Shown here one piece after another: positions 14,401 to 25,609 of a stretch of DNA of 64,000 bases. The notes under the pieces were generated by a model. That model did not search any database, had not been told where the DNA came from, and saw nothing but the letters and a program-made list of their open reading frames with translations. The stretch spans positions 113,075,727-113,139,726 of the forward strand of contig NC_092458.1 of assembly GCF_047495875.1 (NCBI RefSeq). Direction: 5' to 3'. Each line of letters starts with the position of its first letter. Position 1 is the stretch's first letter. This DNA is from Pithys albifrons albifrons. Lineage: Eukaryota > Chordata > Aves > Passeriformes > Thamnophilidae. The position numbers and the translations under genes were made by a program.

Positions 14401-14878
14401 CCCCTCACAGCACCATTGCACATTATTAAGTTGCTGTATACAACTTAAAATTCAAAGGATGGGTAAACAGCAGGGCAAGAGCAGCTTGGGGGCTAACCCA
14501 AGGTCACATCAAGAATTAGAAGTGGGACCACATTGCTCTTCAGCCAGCCCTGTGTGTACAAGGACTTCACATTCTCTGCTGAAATGCTTTCCCAGTTGCA
14601 GTACCCCCAGAAATTGCAATATTGTTCGTTATCTTTCATTTCCAAAAGAATTAATCTGCCTCACTTTGGTGTGACTGCCCCGTTCATGCATTAGCAGTTA
14701 CACTATTTGACGTCTCCCCAAACCTGATAGAGTCCTTAAAAGATCTCAGAGCAAAATTAAGGCATCTGGTTGTCTAGGCAAATCTGTGCCAACTCCATAA
14801 AGAAAAGTCCCACTTACCATGGGTAACGGTCATTATGAGCAGCAAGCACTGCAGAGTAAAAGGAGAGCAGAAATCCAT
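5276..14878 (-). CDS. CD2/SLAM-family Ig receptor, complete six-exon gene (span)
   Basis: This is a single-pass leukocyte-type adhesion or co-signalling receptor. Six minus-strand coding exons (14818-14878, 13686-13964, 11510-11758, 7835-7972, 7111-7227, 5276-5436) have GT/AG borders and join in frame to about 334 residues: leader, V-like Ig, C2 Ig, transmembrane segment and a tail of about 105 residues. The V-like domain lacks the canonical B-F disulfide, and the C2 domain has the extra cysteines typical of CD2, CD48, CD58 and SLAM proteins. Introns are phase 1 throughout, as usual for Ig genes. The tail has no TxYxxV/I switch motif, unlike most signalling SLAM receptors. It has one short proline-rich stretch (RPPKP) and an acidic end. 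I cannot assign an ortholog: CD2-like, a CD48/CD244 relative, or a bird-specific member are all possible. The family call is solid; the name is left open. Confidence 0.75.
6290..6600 (+). mobile_element. Possible solo LTR inside the last intron of the CD2-like gene
   Basis: A block beginning tgtggtggcttgtgaccaat and ending near ccagtccaca has LTR-like features. It has TG...CA ends, a short repeated stretch (agccttctgat twice) and an AATAAA followed by a transcript-end-like stretch at about 6514. I see no clear target duplication, so this is tentative. Confidence 0.35.
7111..7227 (-). CDS. CD2-like receptor exon 5, cytoplasmic tail
   Basis: The exon starts after a tttacag acceptor with EEKDDGLTMSVVSSEGVK and continues to a short proline-rich stretch (DRPPKP). 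Two donors keep the reading frame. GTGTGT at 7110-7105 gives phase 1, fits the strong acceptor at 5437 and is preferred. GTTGGG at 7087-7082 would add eight residues and requires the weaker acceptor at 5426. There is no tyrosine in this exon, so no ITAM, ITIM or ITSM. Confidence 0.6.
7835..7972 (-). CDS. CD2-like receptor exon 4, transmembrane segment
   Basis: This 138-base exon (phase 1 to 1, ctcgcag acceptor, gtgagt donor) encodes a short stalk (GDLLQHPW), then about 22 hydrophobic residues ending LVVVLPSVICCC, then a basic stop-transfer stretch MKRKHK. The orientation is therefore type I, with the tail in the cytosol. The cysteine triplet at the inner membrane face could be palmitoylated; that is inference. 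Confidence 0.75.
8360..8510 (+). mobile_element. tRNA-Ile-headed, CR1-tailed SINE, copy 1
   Basis: The head (tagctcagttggttaaaa, then taataatgccaaggtcatgg, then gttcaatccc) resembles tRNA-Ile(AAT) with its A and B boxes. After gggccattgacttaagagtt the tail switches to the CR1 3' end (ggtcccttcctactcagaa). This architecture matches the SINE I know from zebra finch (TguSINE1-type). It lies in the intron between the C2 and transmembrane exons. Confidence 0.75.
9350..9366. repeat. Poly(A) run in intron
   Basis: About 17 adenines in a row within the long intron between the C2 and transmembrane exons. No flanking element is recognised, so it may be a simple homopolymer. Confidence 0.7.
10378..10532 (+). 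mobile_element. tRNA-Ile-headed, CR1-tailed SINE, copy 2
   Basis: Nearly full length. It starts at ggaccttgagatgaactcag and ends with the CR1-like tail ggtcccttccaactcagaat. It lies in the same intron as copy 1. The 5' end agrees with copy 3, which helps define the element's start. Confidence 0.8.
11510..11758 (-). CDS. CD2-like receptor exon 3, C2-set Ig domain
   Basis: This 249-base exon (83 residues, phase 1 to 1) has a gtgagt donor. It begins EPTIGIQCFPNG and ends PVALSCSYG. Cysteines sit in the A strand (QCF), B strand (LSCNAT), F strand (FVCVV) and G strand (LSCS). This is the two-disulfide pattern of the membrane-proximal CD2/SLAM domain. There is one further cysteine (GACVKD). The FxWQL-type C-strand tryptophan and one sequon (NAT) are present. 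No stops or frameshifts are seen. Confidence 0.75.
13686..13964 (-). CDS. CD2-like receptor exon 2, V-like Ig domain
   Basis: This 279-base exon (93 residues, phase 1 to 1) is flanked by a pyrimidine tract ending in ttcag and by a gtaag donor. The C-terminal half carries the Ig F-G strand signature: NGSLVLKSVEKEDEGKY, then FVFHNTTRYFTLEVF. Where an Ordinary V domain has cysteine (Y-x-C), this one has Y-E-F, and the B strand has no cysteine either. Loss of that disulfide is a hallmark of the CD2/SLAM N-terminal domain, which binds another family member face to face. Three other cysteines lie in the middle of the domain and could form a local disulfide. N-glycosylation sequons are NDT, NGS and NTT. 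Confidence 0.75.
14818..14878 (-). CDS. CD2-like receptor exon 1, signal peptide
   Basis: The exon opens with ATG at 14878-14876 and encodes about 20 residues with a hydrophobic core (QCLLLIMTVTH), a typical leader. It ends in G followed by gtaagt, a strong donor, leaving phase 1. The next exon starts with the matching GC to make glycine. No upstream in-frame ATG is nearer to the TATA-like element about 60 bases upstream, so this start is preferred. Confidence 0.75.
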
Positions 14879-14929
14879 TTTAAAGAGCTCCTTGCATCGT
14901 ATGCTGAGAAGACGATCTGGCTACAGAGC

Positions 14930-14995
14930 TCAGTGAATATAGTGCTCGGGAAGTGATGTCAGAAGCAAGAGTGGAAAAAAAAAAAGAAAAGAAAC
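14930..14995 (-). promoter_or_regulatory. Candidate core promoter of the CD2-like receptor
   Basis: On the minus strand a TATA-like string (actatattc) lies about 60 bases upstream of the start codon. Just upstream are an ETS-type GGAAGTG core (seen on the plus strand at about 14949) and a purine run containing GAAAAGAAAC that loosely resembles an interferon-response element. These are short matches; the call rests on spacing to the leader exon. Confidence 0.3.
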
Positions 14996-17720
14996 TCCAT
15001 AGTGGACAAATTGAAAGATGGTTCAAAATAGACCTGCAAGGTTTCGGGTGACTGAACTCGGGCTGAACCAACACAAGCCACAATGTGCTCTGCAAAGTCC
15101 TGCAGACTGGAGATAGCTGTGAGTGTGAGAATAGGGCTGAGCAGAGAGGAGGGACAAAAATACCTCCTGGTCAGCTCACCCCACGCAGGAAGATGCGAAC
15201 ACTGAGGCAGAGCAAAGCAAAACACCTATTTCTTTTATCCTTTTCTAGTTTATCGAAGCACAGCATCTCCATCCAGAGAAGAGAATTCAGTCCAGTCAGC
15301 GCTTTATCAAGCCCTGCGCATGCAGAGCAGCTGATTTTCTGAAATACTGGCAACAGTCGCTCATGGAGAGTCTCACCAGCAAGAAGGAGGTGTGGGACAA
15401 GGCTCTCCCTCTGTTCTCAAGGAATGTGTTGACAGCCTGAACTTTGTTGGGCTCTTCTAGTGACCAAATGGTACCTGACATGCAGCAAAGGACTCCATAA
15501 AGCCACTCCAGGCAAAGAATAAAGGTTATGGGAAGCCAAGTTGCACTGCAAAACTAAACTGAATGCACTCCAGAAGACACTCCAGTTCTGTTATGAGTGC
15601 AGATCCCAGAGACAAGACTGCAAAGCCAATCCTGAAGATCCACTGTGACCCAGTGATCTACAGAGCCTCATAGGGCCAATACTTTGTTCACACTCTTTAA
15701 GGTGGCTTAAATCACAGTGGTGTGTTGCACTGAGTGCCAAGGTGGCTTACACAAAGAACACAGCAGAAATTGTCTTGCTCACTGGGGGAAGCAAACTGGT
15801 ATAGCATTGGAGCCAACATCTGGATTTTTTTTTTTTTGACACACTTAGCAGATGTGCTGGGGAATAACCACAACAGCAGTTCAGGATGCAGCTGAGAACC
15901 CTATAGTTTTGTCCTGTTTCTCTGGGCACAGACATAGACACAGCCTGTTAGGGGATATCCGTACAGTGGAATCACGAGTACACATGCACCTCTGAGAAAC
16001 TGGTAAACTCCTTGTCTTGTGGTCTGCACTATTTTTCCAACAATTTGGCTATGCTTGATAAATTTCAAATTTCAGCAACTGCTCTGGCCTCTCTGACTTC
16101 TTAGAAATGACAATTTACATCTTACCTCTTGCTCCCAGTGTCCCAAACTCACAAGTTTGTTCAAGGCTCTCACAGCAACAACCTGTCTTTATCATATGTG
16201 CACAGGACAGGACTAAATTGATCTGAGGCAGAAATAGACTTCTCTGAGAAAAGCAGTGAAGTGAGTCCTCAGACACTCACAGCAGTGCAGAGGAAGGGGG
16301 AGAGAAAAAAGTATTTACAGTAAGAAACACTTTCATTTCCTTCTGTGCTGCTGAAATAACATGAAGAAAATCTCTCTCAAATACCAATGCAGGACTGGGG
16401 CTTACCAGCTGCCTCCAGTGTGCACATTCAACCTCTGTTCACCTTCATGCTTGAAGGGCAGGCTGATAGAGCTTAGGGTTGCAGTGCTGTGGTGGAGACA
16501 CGAGACAGAACAGACAGCATGTGCAGGGTTGCTTCAAAATAGCACCCCAAGATGTTCAGAATCCCAGGAAAAAAACCCAAACAAGATGGAAAAGGGGTCT
16601 GCACACAGACTAATCCAGCAAAAGTTCAGCTTCTCCTCCAGCCAATGAGAGCAGCCTCAGAGAGGTCATTTACAGATTTGCAGTAAAATCTAAGAAAAAT
16701 ACGGCCTTTCTCCTCCTGCTCTGTTGTTACAGAAGTGACTCTGCATGACTGTGACATTGCGGTGTCCTGCATTTAGTCTCCCTCTCACTGACTCCAGGGC
16801 AAATGAGTACATTTATGAGTTCAATATTTCTGACTGCAAGTGCCCCATACATCACCCAGGATATGAAGTTCCATTAGGCTTCTTCTGTCCCTCACATCCT
16901 CACTAGCTTAAAAAAAAATAAAAGGAATCACAACAGGATAAAGATGACAGCACATGCACAATCTGTGTTGTCATCCATCAGCAGCCTCTTTTAAGAGCTA
17001 CTCTCAAATTTCATACATAATCAAATTTTTTTATGAGATTAGACACTGATTTCTAGCATTGACTAAGGAGTGCTCACAACACCCTTGGCTAGCCAGAGAA
17101 TTCACTTCCCTTTTTTCATAAAGACACAGAGATTTGTGTGATTGTTGCTGACAAAAAACACCTTGTGAGGCTTAACAGAAAACACAGTTTAAAAAAGGGG
17201 AAAAACACAAAACCGAAAAAAACCACCCAAGAATTTGTAGCTGGACAGGAACTAAAACCTCTTTCACTTAGTATGCTGCAAGCTCACAGGGCCATTTTGC
17301 CCTTTCAGCCTGAAGGGGAATGGAGATTCATTCCTTACATGGCATGAGGCATTGATGGAGCACAGGAAACTGGAACACCTGAACTAGTAAGTAAAGCAGG
17401 AAATAACCCATGAAGTATCACAAAGAAATCTGTACATACCAACTCTGCACATCTTCGTTTCCACAGGCTGGTAAGCAGTGCCCCTGTTTTAATTGTCATT
17501 AATGTATGTCAGCATTCACTGGGGAAACACAGCAGGCCGGTTTCATTCAGAGGGAGCCCACAGAGCTGAATGCCAGAAACTCAAAACAGAAAATAAGCCT
17601 GAAGCTCCAGCAATGCACAGCTGCAGTTGTTCTTCTGTCCATCCATCCCCTGTGGTGGAGTGGCATGGCCATAGCTGCACCACAGGCTGCCAGGGAGGTA
17701 TAACCAGGACTGGACAGCAC
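14996..17720. other. Upstream region of the CD2-like gene, no exon recognised
   Basis: I find no Ig exon or leader here on either strand and no clear repeat other than short A-rich runs. The open frames are short and of no recognisable family. Confidence 0.35.
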
Positions 17721-17725
17721 TGGGA

Positions 17726-17876
17726 GGACCTTGAGATGAGCTCAGTTGGTTAAAACTTGGTTGTAATAATGCCAAGGTCATGGGTTCAATCCCCTATGTG
17801 GGCCATTGACTTAAGAGTTGGACTCAGTGATCCTTGGGGGTCCTTCCAACTCAGAATAGTCTGTGATTCTTTGAGA
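17726..17876 (+). mobile_element. tRNA-Ile-headed, CR1-tailed SINE, copy 3
   Basis: The best preserved head: ggaccttgagatgagctcag, then taataatgccaaggtcatgg, then the CR1-like tail ending tctgtgattct. It has the same orientation as copies 1 and 2 and serves as a reference copy for the family in this window. Confidence 0.8.
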
Positions 17877-19252
17877 GGTTTGCAACCTGTCCAATCCACA
17901 CCTACAGCTGTTCATGAATGAGACATTTGTTTTGAAACAGGCTTTGAGTGGCTCTCAGGAGGGTTTAAGCAGGAACTGGGGGCACACCTGAGCCCAGAAT
18001 TTGATGAAGATTCATATTCATATGAATTCTTTCTTTGTTAATTTAAACTATCCAGAGAGCTATGCTTGAACTCTGAACACTTTCTTGACCAAACAATCAG
18101 CGAGAGCAGGTAAAAAAATAACAAATTCTAATGTCAGAGCCCCAAGTACAGATGACAGGATGTCTCCCTGTGACAGGAACACTTAAAGTAACCGACAAAT
18201 TAAAAAAAGGACGTTGCAGAAACATGCTGACATCAGGAGCTGCTACAGAAAGGCTCTGGGCCTGATCATGGTCAAGGTACATGTGGGTTTATCCAGCCTC
18301 TAGTACTTCCAGGGAAGATATAGTCCAAGACTGGAGTCAGGGCCAGAATTTCTGGAGCTCCTGGAATGTCCCCGTGGGGACTGTCAGCTCTCCAGTGAGA
18401 GCAGCTAATGGAAACACCCTCTCTTCTTCAGAGCATCCATGGATATTTTCAGCTTTCTCTTGCCAAATGATGGAAGGAATGTCCCAGATCCTGCAAACAC
18501 AGATGAGGACTTCGGTGGCTTAGCAACAGGACTGATAAAAGGACAGCCTGTGTAGATACCTGCTGTGATGCACAAAGGCAAACCTGGGAGACCTCCCTGC
18601 AGCAGGTGTGCTGCACCTCAGGTGAGTCACACACTGCTGGTCCTGTTTCACACTTCCTGCCACAGCCTTTGCTTTTGCAATTTGATGATGAGGCTCCCTG
18701 GGACCCAGTGAACCAGATGCTGCTGTTCTGTCTAAAAGGTACAGCTCAAGTAACAGTGCAGTAGGGAGGATCCTGAAGGGACAGGGAAGAAGATGACTCT
18801 GCACAGGACCCTGAAGCAAACACAGGATCTAATCTGCAGAAGACTTCTACTCAAAGCAACCTAAGTAGAAAAACTCACAGAAGCACCTTGTTTTCATGCA
18901 CGTGGTGCCCACCTGCCTCATGCTCTGGGACAGGCCTGTAACACACAGCAGAGCAATTCTATGCCTTGAGAACATGGAAACAGTAACCTGGACAGAGGTC
19001 ATAATCTCCCATTTCTGACAAGCTAAAACCCAGGGGCTTGCCAGAGATCCCACAGTTCATACACAAGCTCCCCTCTCCCAGATGCTAAACAAGACCAGCC
19101 AGGATTGCAGCAGCTTCTTCAGACTCCTGCTCATTAACAAGTTGCTGGCACTCCAAGCACTTCTCTTCTTCCTCCTGCTGTATCAGTGGGGGCTTCTCTC
19201 TCTGCCCCCACCACCACATGGCTCAGGGTGAAGTTCATGATTTCACCCCAAC

Positions 19253-19343
19253 TCCACTCCTGCTGAGCAGCTGTGAGGGAGAGACCCAGGCAGCACCACA
19301 AAACCAGCAGAGACAGGGAGCAAATGCTGTGCTGTGTCGCCAT
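19253..19343 (-). other. Leader-peptide-like open stretch of unknown status
   Basis: A minus-strand ATG at 19343-19341 begins a stretch reading MATQHSICSLSLLVLWCCLG and then LSLTAAQ, which looks like a cleavable signal peptide. It lies upstream of, and on the same strand as, the CD2-like gene. A weak phase-1 GT donor (ggg-gtgaaa) follows. No partner Ig exon was found, so it could be chance or the relic of a lost paralog. Confidence 0.2.
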
Positions 19344-21367
19344 CTCATCTTGGCGCTCACCACCCACCCCACTGCCAGGTGAGATGAACGAGAGCAGAAG
19401 GATCCCAGCTGTCCAGGTCAAGCACACCAACCACCCAGAGATTCTTTGACATGGCTCTCCTAGTTTGGCCCACGATGAAAAGTGAAAAAGAAGAGCCCAT
19501 TTATGGCATGACTGGTAGAAACTACACATTTATATTTAGCACCAGTACATGCAGGGGGAAATGCTTTGCACTTGCTTGGAAAAAAAACACACCCAAATGC
19601 CTTGTTGTTGAAGATCTATTCAGACATATGTGTTCAATCATGCTACTACATGAACAAAGCTCAACTGAGGGACAGCAAGTACAGCACTACAGTTTGGCTG
19701 GAGTTAGAGGAAAATCTCTTTCTGTGAATGGACAATGGTAAGAGAAGGCCACTTAGGACACAACCTGCCACAGGCTGCTACAGGTCAACTGTGCTTTTTT
19801 GTTTTCATCTCCAATGAATGATTCCAATGGATTTCAGACCCCAATCAGTCTCACTTGTGTCTTGCTCAGAGGCTGCTACCGTGTAACTCTGCCATCAGTG
19901 CCCCCAAAACTGAGGCAGATAAAACTGTATCTGTCAGAGATTCTCAGCTCCTGCCAACCAGGATTTTTCTGCACCCACTCCTCAAGCACCAGACCATCTC
20001 ATTCATCTTTTCCTGTTTCTCCTTACTTCATTTTGGTGAGAGGAAAACAGATTTCACTGAATCCCCAACTTGGAAGATGAACTTGAGAAATCCCACAAAT
20101 GTTGCCATTTTCAAATTAATCATGTAAGGATTGTTTATTAAGGCAAACGGATTTCATAGGTTAAAATTCCCTGCAGGATTCACTTAACAGAGTCTGAGCA
20201 TGACATGTGCTGTGGTTATGAGAATAATGCCAGGCTCATTTAAGGAAACCTTTCAATACGGTGCAGAATGGGGACAAAAGGCACCAGAACAGCTTTACAG
20301 CCACAAGATCAGAGGTGGTTATGACAGGGATTCCCTATCTTGTCACACTCCAGCACATGGATAACCTAATGTGACAGTCAAAAGACTTGGAAAAACAGCA
20401 AAAAACACAATTTGTGCCTTTCCCTGAAGCTTTGCTACTACACACAGGAAACTGCACCACTGGTACCTGCAGCAAATTAAAGCATTCAGGAGCTTTAAAA
20501 AGCTTCTTTCAGGCAGCACAGACATATTTTTTGATTAAATAAACAAACAAACCCCAGGTCATTTGACTTTGTATTGCTTACTGGAAGTGCTTAGCCAGGG
20601 AGACATTTAGGATAACAGCAGCCTTATCATCAGACTGAAATTCGTTGTACAGGGACCAGAATGCCACTGGAAAAAAAATGAAGAAGTTCACAAACTGAAA
20701 GAGGCTGAAAAATAGTGTTTTGTAGGATCAAAGCTGGAAACAGCTTCAGCAACACTATTGGATCTTAAAAGGCAGATTGAACAGTCTTTAATGAAGGAAC
20801 ACTGGCTGGGGCCAAGGCAACAAAGAAATGAGGCCCTTCCAGATTAGATTAAATTCCTTCCTACCCTGAAACACTGAAATAATTAAGATTTTCAGGAAGA
20901 GAAGCATGGAGACACATACCCCATGAGGGAAATTTCTAACCATGCTCTTAGAGTAACCCAAGCAGTGAGCAGATCCAGCTCATACTCACCCTGGTTCTTT
21001 CTTCTAGAGCCCTTCTTCATACATATTTGTCTTTATGTCCTTGGAGACTGGAATCTAGCTGATTTCCCAGGAGTTTGGAGCTGGGGGTCTCTCCAGGTAC
21101 AGAAATCATAAAGAAAAGGCAACAGACTGGAATAACTAATTTTTGCAGCCATGATTGTGTTCAGAATTTGAAAATTCCTGTGAGATTGACCCAGCAGAAG
21201 TGATATTTGGCCCTCACACCTCAGGTGGAACAGGAGTGATGGAGCCAATGGAAGGCAAAGGAAACAGAGACACATTACAGAAGCTGCCTGAGCTCACATG
21301 ATGAGCAGTGACCAAGGAGATACCTTGGTTTTGTTCTCATTCGTTACCTTACTCTGATAAGACTGGC

Positions 21368-21893
21368 TCATCTAATTGCCATTAGATCTATCATGTCACC
21401 AATTACCCTAAACATACCAAAAATTAGTCTGAGCTGGGAAGAGGTCTTCCATATTAGTTGTAAACACTCCATATGGTCAGGGTTAGCAATGCACACTGAT
21501 GGCCACTTTTGGTCTCCAGTCTCAAAAGCAGTCACAGCCAGACAGGGATCTTGACACAAATCCACAGCCCTTTTTCTTGACAACCCATGGGTACCCAACA
21601 ATTTTATTCCAATTATTCCAGATTTCTGATAATGATAAACCCTGTCCTATTTCCAAATTGAGTGAATTATGCAGAATTACAGAAATTGAACTTGCCACCA
21701 CCTCACCTTTCTCTGGTTGGCTCCCAGTGCACTCCTTGTGGCAGAAATGGATGAACTCACCTGGTCCACAGATCAGACACTCCCCAGGAAAGGCCAGACA
21801 CAACCTGGTGGATAAGGGGGTCCCATGTGGGCTACAAATTCTATTGTAAGAGTGATTTGAGGTGATTGTTGACTGAGGAAGAAAGCAACACAA
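21368..21893 (-). other. Coding-like open stretches of unknown origin
   Basis: Two overlapping minus-strand frames, at 21522-21893 (123 codons) and 21368-21601 (77 codons), could be one sequence split by a frameshift. The first is cysteine-rich (ECLICGPGEF, HFCHKECTG) and the second is rich in aliphatic residues near its end. I recognise no domain. A decayed retroelement gene or a pseudogene is possible, as is chance. Confidence 0.2.
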
Positions 21894-23606
21894 GAACTGA
21901 ACTACAAAATATTTATTTCATGATCATGAGACTCTTTCTTCAGCAGAGAGGAAAGGATTTAAAGGAATTTTCAGGGAGTTTATACACAACTAGAAATTAA
22001 AGCCTAAGCATGGTCATCCAACAGCACAGAGACACTTTTGCCCTCTCCCATCACGGTCAGGACCTTTGCAGTGATCTCAGGCACAGAGTCCAGCGCTGCC
22101 TCTGCCGCCCCGTGGCTGATGCAGGAACTTCTGAGCTCCAGCCATTCCCCTTCCACTGCCAAACACAACCTGGTGTGTAATAATCCTCCTCCTGAGGGAA
22201 CCTGCCATCATTTCACCTCATGACTGTTACTACTTCAAAATTCAACGAGAATGTTGTGGTCAGTTCTGAGAATCAAAAGCCAAGAAAACTTAAAATAACG
22301 CAGTTATCCTTCAAATCCTCACATCCTGAAGGGCTGCAGTGGCTGAATTCTGCAGGAGCACACCATCAAACACCAGCACAGCTTGGAACCAGTGCCTACC
22401 GTTTTAAAGCATTTTCACCTGAGCATCATTACAACTCCCTCTGTAAAGCACTTCTGTAGTAGTTCAACATGTTTTCCTCAGGTCCTCATAGATGAATCTT
22501 GTGCTGGCAGGAAAATAACCAGTCTGGGGACTCAGAGAGTTGGGACTCACTACAGGATGTTCCTGAAATAATTACTGGAATCTTACCTGAGACACATCCT
22601 ACACGAAGTATTTTGTTTAAAGCAGAAAGCAAACAGAAATATGTGCTCAAAGCTGATGCCAAGTTTGTGCAGTTATTAGATTTGTGTATTTACTGGAAAT
22701 GCAGAAAAAGTGCAAATTGAAACCTGAATCTGTGTCACGTCTCTCAAGCAGAGTATCTGAGTTTCACTTCACTTTACCCACTACCTCCATCACTTCCTTT
22801 AACTCCAAAACACAGCAGGAAAGGAGCCCAGGGGGCACATCTGTTGCCTGAACCACCCAGTTCACACATGATGCTCTGGACTTGCAGTGCTCAGCACTCA
22901 CATGCAGGAATCCCTGCTGTCTACAGGTCTTTAGAGACAGTTCTCCCCCCCGTCACTTCCTTCTATAGAGCATCTGCCAATGGCATGTTCCTGAATTCTG
23001 TCCAGTCTGAGATAGACTAGAACACTCTCAGAACTGTTCACATACTCCTCATGGTACCAAAACTACAAACCATTTGTCCAAGCCATTTCTGTGTTTTATT
23101 TTTTCTAGACTACCTGAGAGAAATGTTTCATCTTTGTCTCCGTTAGATTCAAGAATGTGGTTTCACTAAGAAGTTCTGTGATTTCTTTAAATGTTTACAC
23201 TCCTGAGGGGAGAAAAAAATACCTGCTCCTTTTTGGGATACTTTACACTCCACAGAGAGTGACCACAATCAGGAATATTTCTTGTATCTCTTGTTAATTG
23301 GAAACATTCTTCCTTTACTATAGTTATTTGAAACACCAGTCTGAAACCAATACAGAGAGATTCACTCTAAGAGTGCTTTAATACATTAACTTGAAATACA
23401 ACAGTTTATTTTCATTTAATAGTGCTTCTTCCATTCCATCTGCCCAGGGTAGATAAGCTATAGGTTAATGGGATTCCATCCATCCAAACTAAACTTCTAG
23501 ACTTCTGTCCTTCAACACAGCCATCCTGAGAGGAGGGAAGGAAAGAAATGTGGGGATTTGTGTGTGGATGTTTCATTCCTGGACAGCACTCTCAGGCACA
23601 CCATGT

Positions 23607-23697
23607 GATTCTTGGGGATGTCCTGTGCATGACCAAGAGTTGGACTCCATTATCCTTGTGGTTCTCTTCCAATTCAGGATATTCTGTATGATTCCAT
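23607..23697 (+). mobile_element. Short CR1/SINE tail fragment
   Basis: The segment gagttggactccattatcct, then ttctcttccaattcaggata, then attctgtatgattcc is the CR1-like tail shared by CR1 and the tRNA-Ile SINE. The head is absent, so the parent element cannot be told. Confidence 0.6.
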
Positions 23698-25384
23698 GTG
23701 TGATTTACTTCAAGAATGTACAGAAGATCACTTATATTTGCTTTCTGAAATCTCCTCCTACCTTGGAAGCACTGCCACATTACAAATTATCTCCTGGGAA
23801 CCTGCATGCAGCCAGAGCTTGCTTTTGAGAAGGCAGCAGGTAACAAATTAATTCCCTGAACAGTTTCCCCACCATGAGAATGTCCATTTTCTTGTCAGGC
23901 TGAGGAATTTTGCTTGGATTTGATTTAGGAAGAGAGAATCCTACAGGGAGGTCACAAGTCATAGCAAGAGTGTATTTTGAACCAGCATCTGTCATAACTA
24001 TTAATGCCTAGAGACACATTTGGAATATTGTCTTTGACACTGTACAACTCAAATAGTCATTTTTAACAGTTTCCCTACAAAACTGGATCCTGACATTTGC
24101 AACAGCTGCTATGGAAGAAGTGGAAACTAACTCCATGCCTTTTGTCATAAGTGCAATTTGGCATGTCTGAATTATCAAATCACTGTAGTCTGGATGAAAA
24201 TAACTCCCATACAAATGATAATTGCTTGCTACTAAGAAGCAAACGGCTTCTAGGCAAAGGCTATTTTGTCCTGACATGCAAAGACTCTGCCCACACTGAA
24301 ACCACCTGCCATAACATAGCTGAGTCCCCCAGCTATTTCAAAATAAGATAGAACACATCTCAAACAGCCTCATTCCCTCCTGGCTTCCCACACAAGGTAG
24401 AAGGAGAATGATTTCTCTGGTTCCTACCTCCAGAAAACAGGAAGGGCATTAAGGAGCACAAAAACCAAGTCACCCCACACAGTGCTGTCACCAGAACCCA
24501 TTTTCCATTTCACATTCCTATATTGTTTGGCTTGAGCCAGAGAGAGCAAGTTCAAGCCACTGAAGCACAAAACAAGAAATTGGCTTCAACATCCAGAGCC
24601 ATCAGGAGGACAGGGCAGCTGGAGTGCCCTGCTGGGTACTGGCAATGCCAAGGGAACAGTGTAAGGAAGAAACTCACTCTCATCCTCTCCTCCTGGCTGT
24701 GAAATGCAGCAACGAGAGGGAAAGGTGACAGGGAAGACAAGGGGTCACTGGGAAGAGAGGCAAGTATTCATTTTTGTGGGCTCTCCAGCAGCCCTGAAAG
24801 CACATCAGAGGAAGGTGTTAAGGCTGAGGGAAGCAGGAGGGAAGCACAATGCATAACTCTCCATCTTCCATGCCATGGTATCCCAAAAACTGTAATATCT
24901 GGGTGGCTGGGATGCTCAGAACTGAGAGGAGAGTCCTAATCAGTATTTTATAGCTCCCAAAATCTCCACATTATTCTACTGTGGATCAGACTTCACAAGG
25001 GCTAAGGCAGCTTTCAGCAAACCTTGCTGGACTGGGTTGACCTCAATATCTATATTTAATGCATATTTCAAAATAAAGATCTAATTTTTCCAGCTAGCAA
25101 ATTCAAGCATTGGATAGAGACAAACAAAAAAAAACCAAAAAAAAAAAGAGATGTGAAACAATCTAAAACTAGCACCCAATAACTAAACAAGGAAACTCAG
25201 TAAGAGCTCAGCACATTTAGGAGCTTAAATGGTTGGGTTTAAAAGTTTAACTGTAACATCTTGTTTTTAGACTAGTGGCAGAAGCACAGATGATAACTGC
25301 AAGTGTAACAAACCTTAAATCAAGAATATATAATCTAAATGAGAACATTTGCATGATTACATGAACTCACAATGAACTCACATG

Positions 25385-25609
25385 AACTTTTGCCGGGAAA
25401 GGTTCAGATTAAATATTAGAAAAAAATTTTCACTGAAAGAGTCGTCAGGCATTGGAATAAGTTGCCCAGGGAGGTGGTGAAGTTGCTGCCTTTGGAAATG
25501 TTCTGGATGTGGCACCTGGGGATATGGTTGAGAGGTGATTGTGGTGGTGCTGGGTTGATGGTTGGACCACATGGTCTTGAAGGTCTCTTCCAACCTTGAT
25601 TTTGTGAGA
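25385..25609 (+). mobile_element. CR1 LINE 3' end
   Basis: It shows the CR1 terminal pattern: ttagaaaaaaattttcactg, then gttgcccagggaggtggtga, then ggtctcttccaaccttgatt. It is 5'-truncated and somewhat diverged. Confidence 0.8.
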
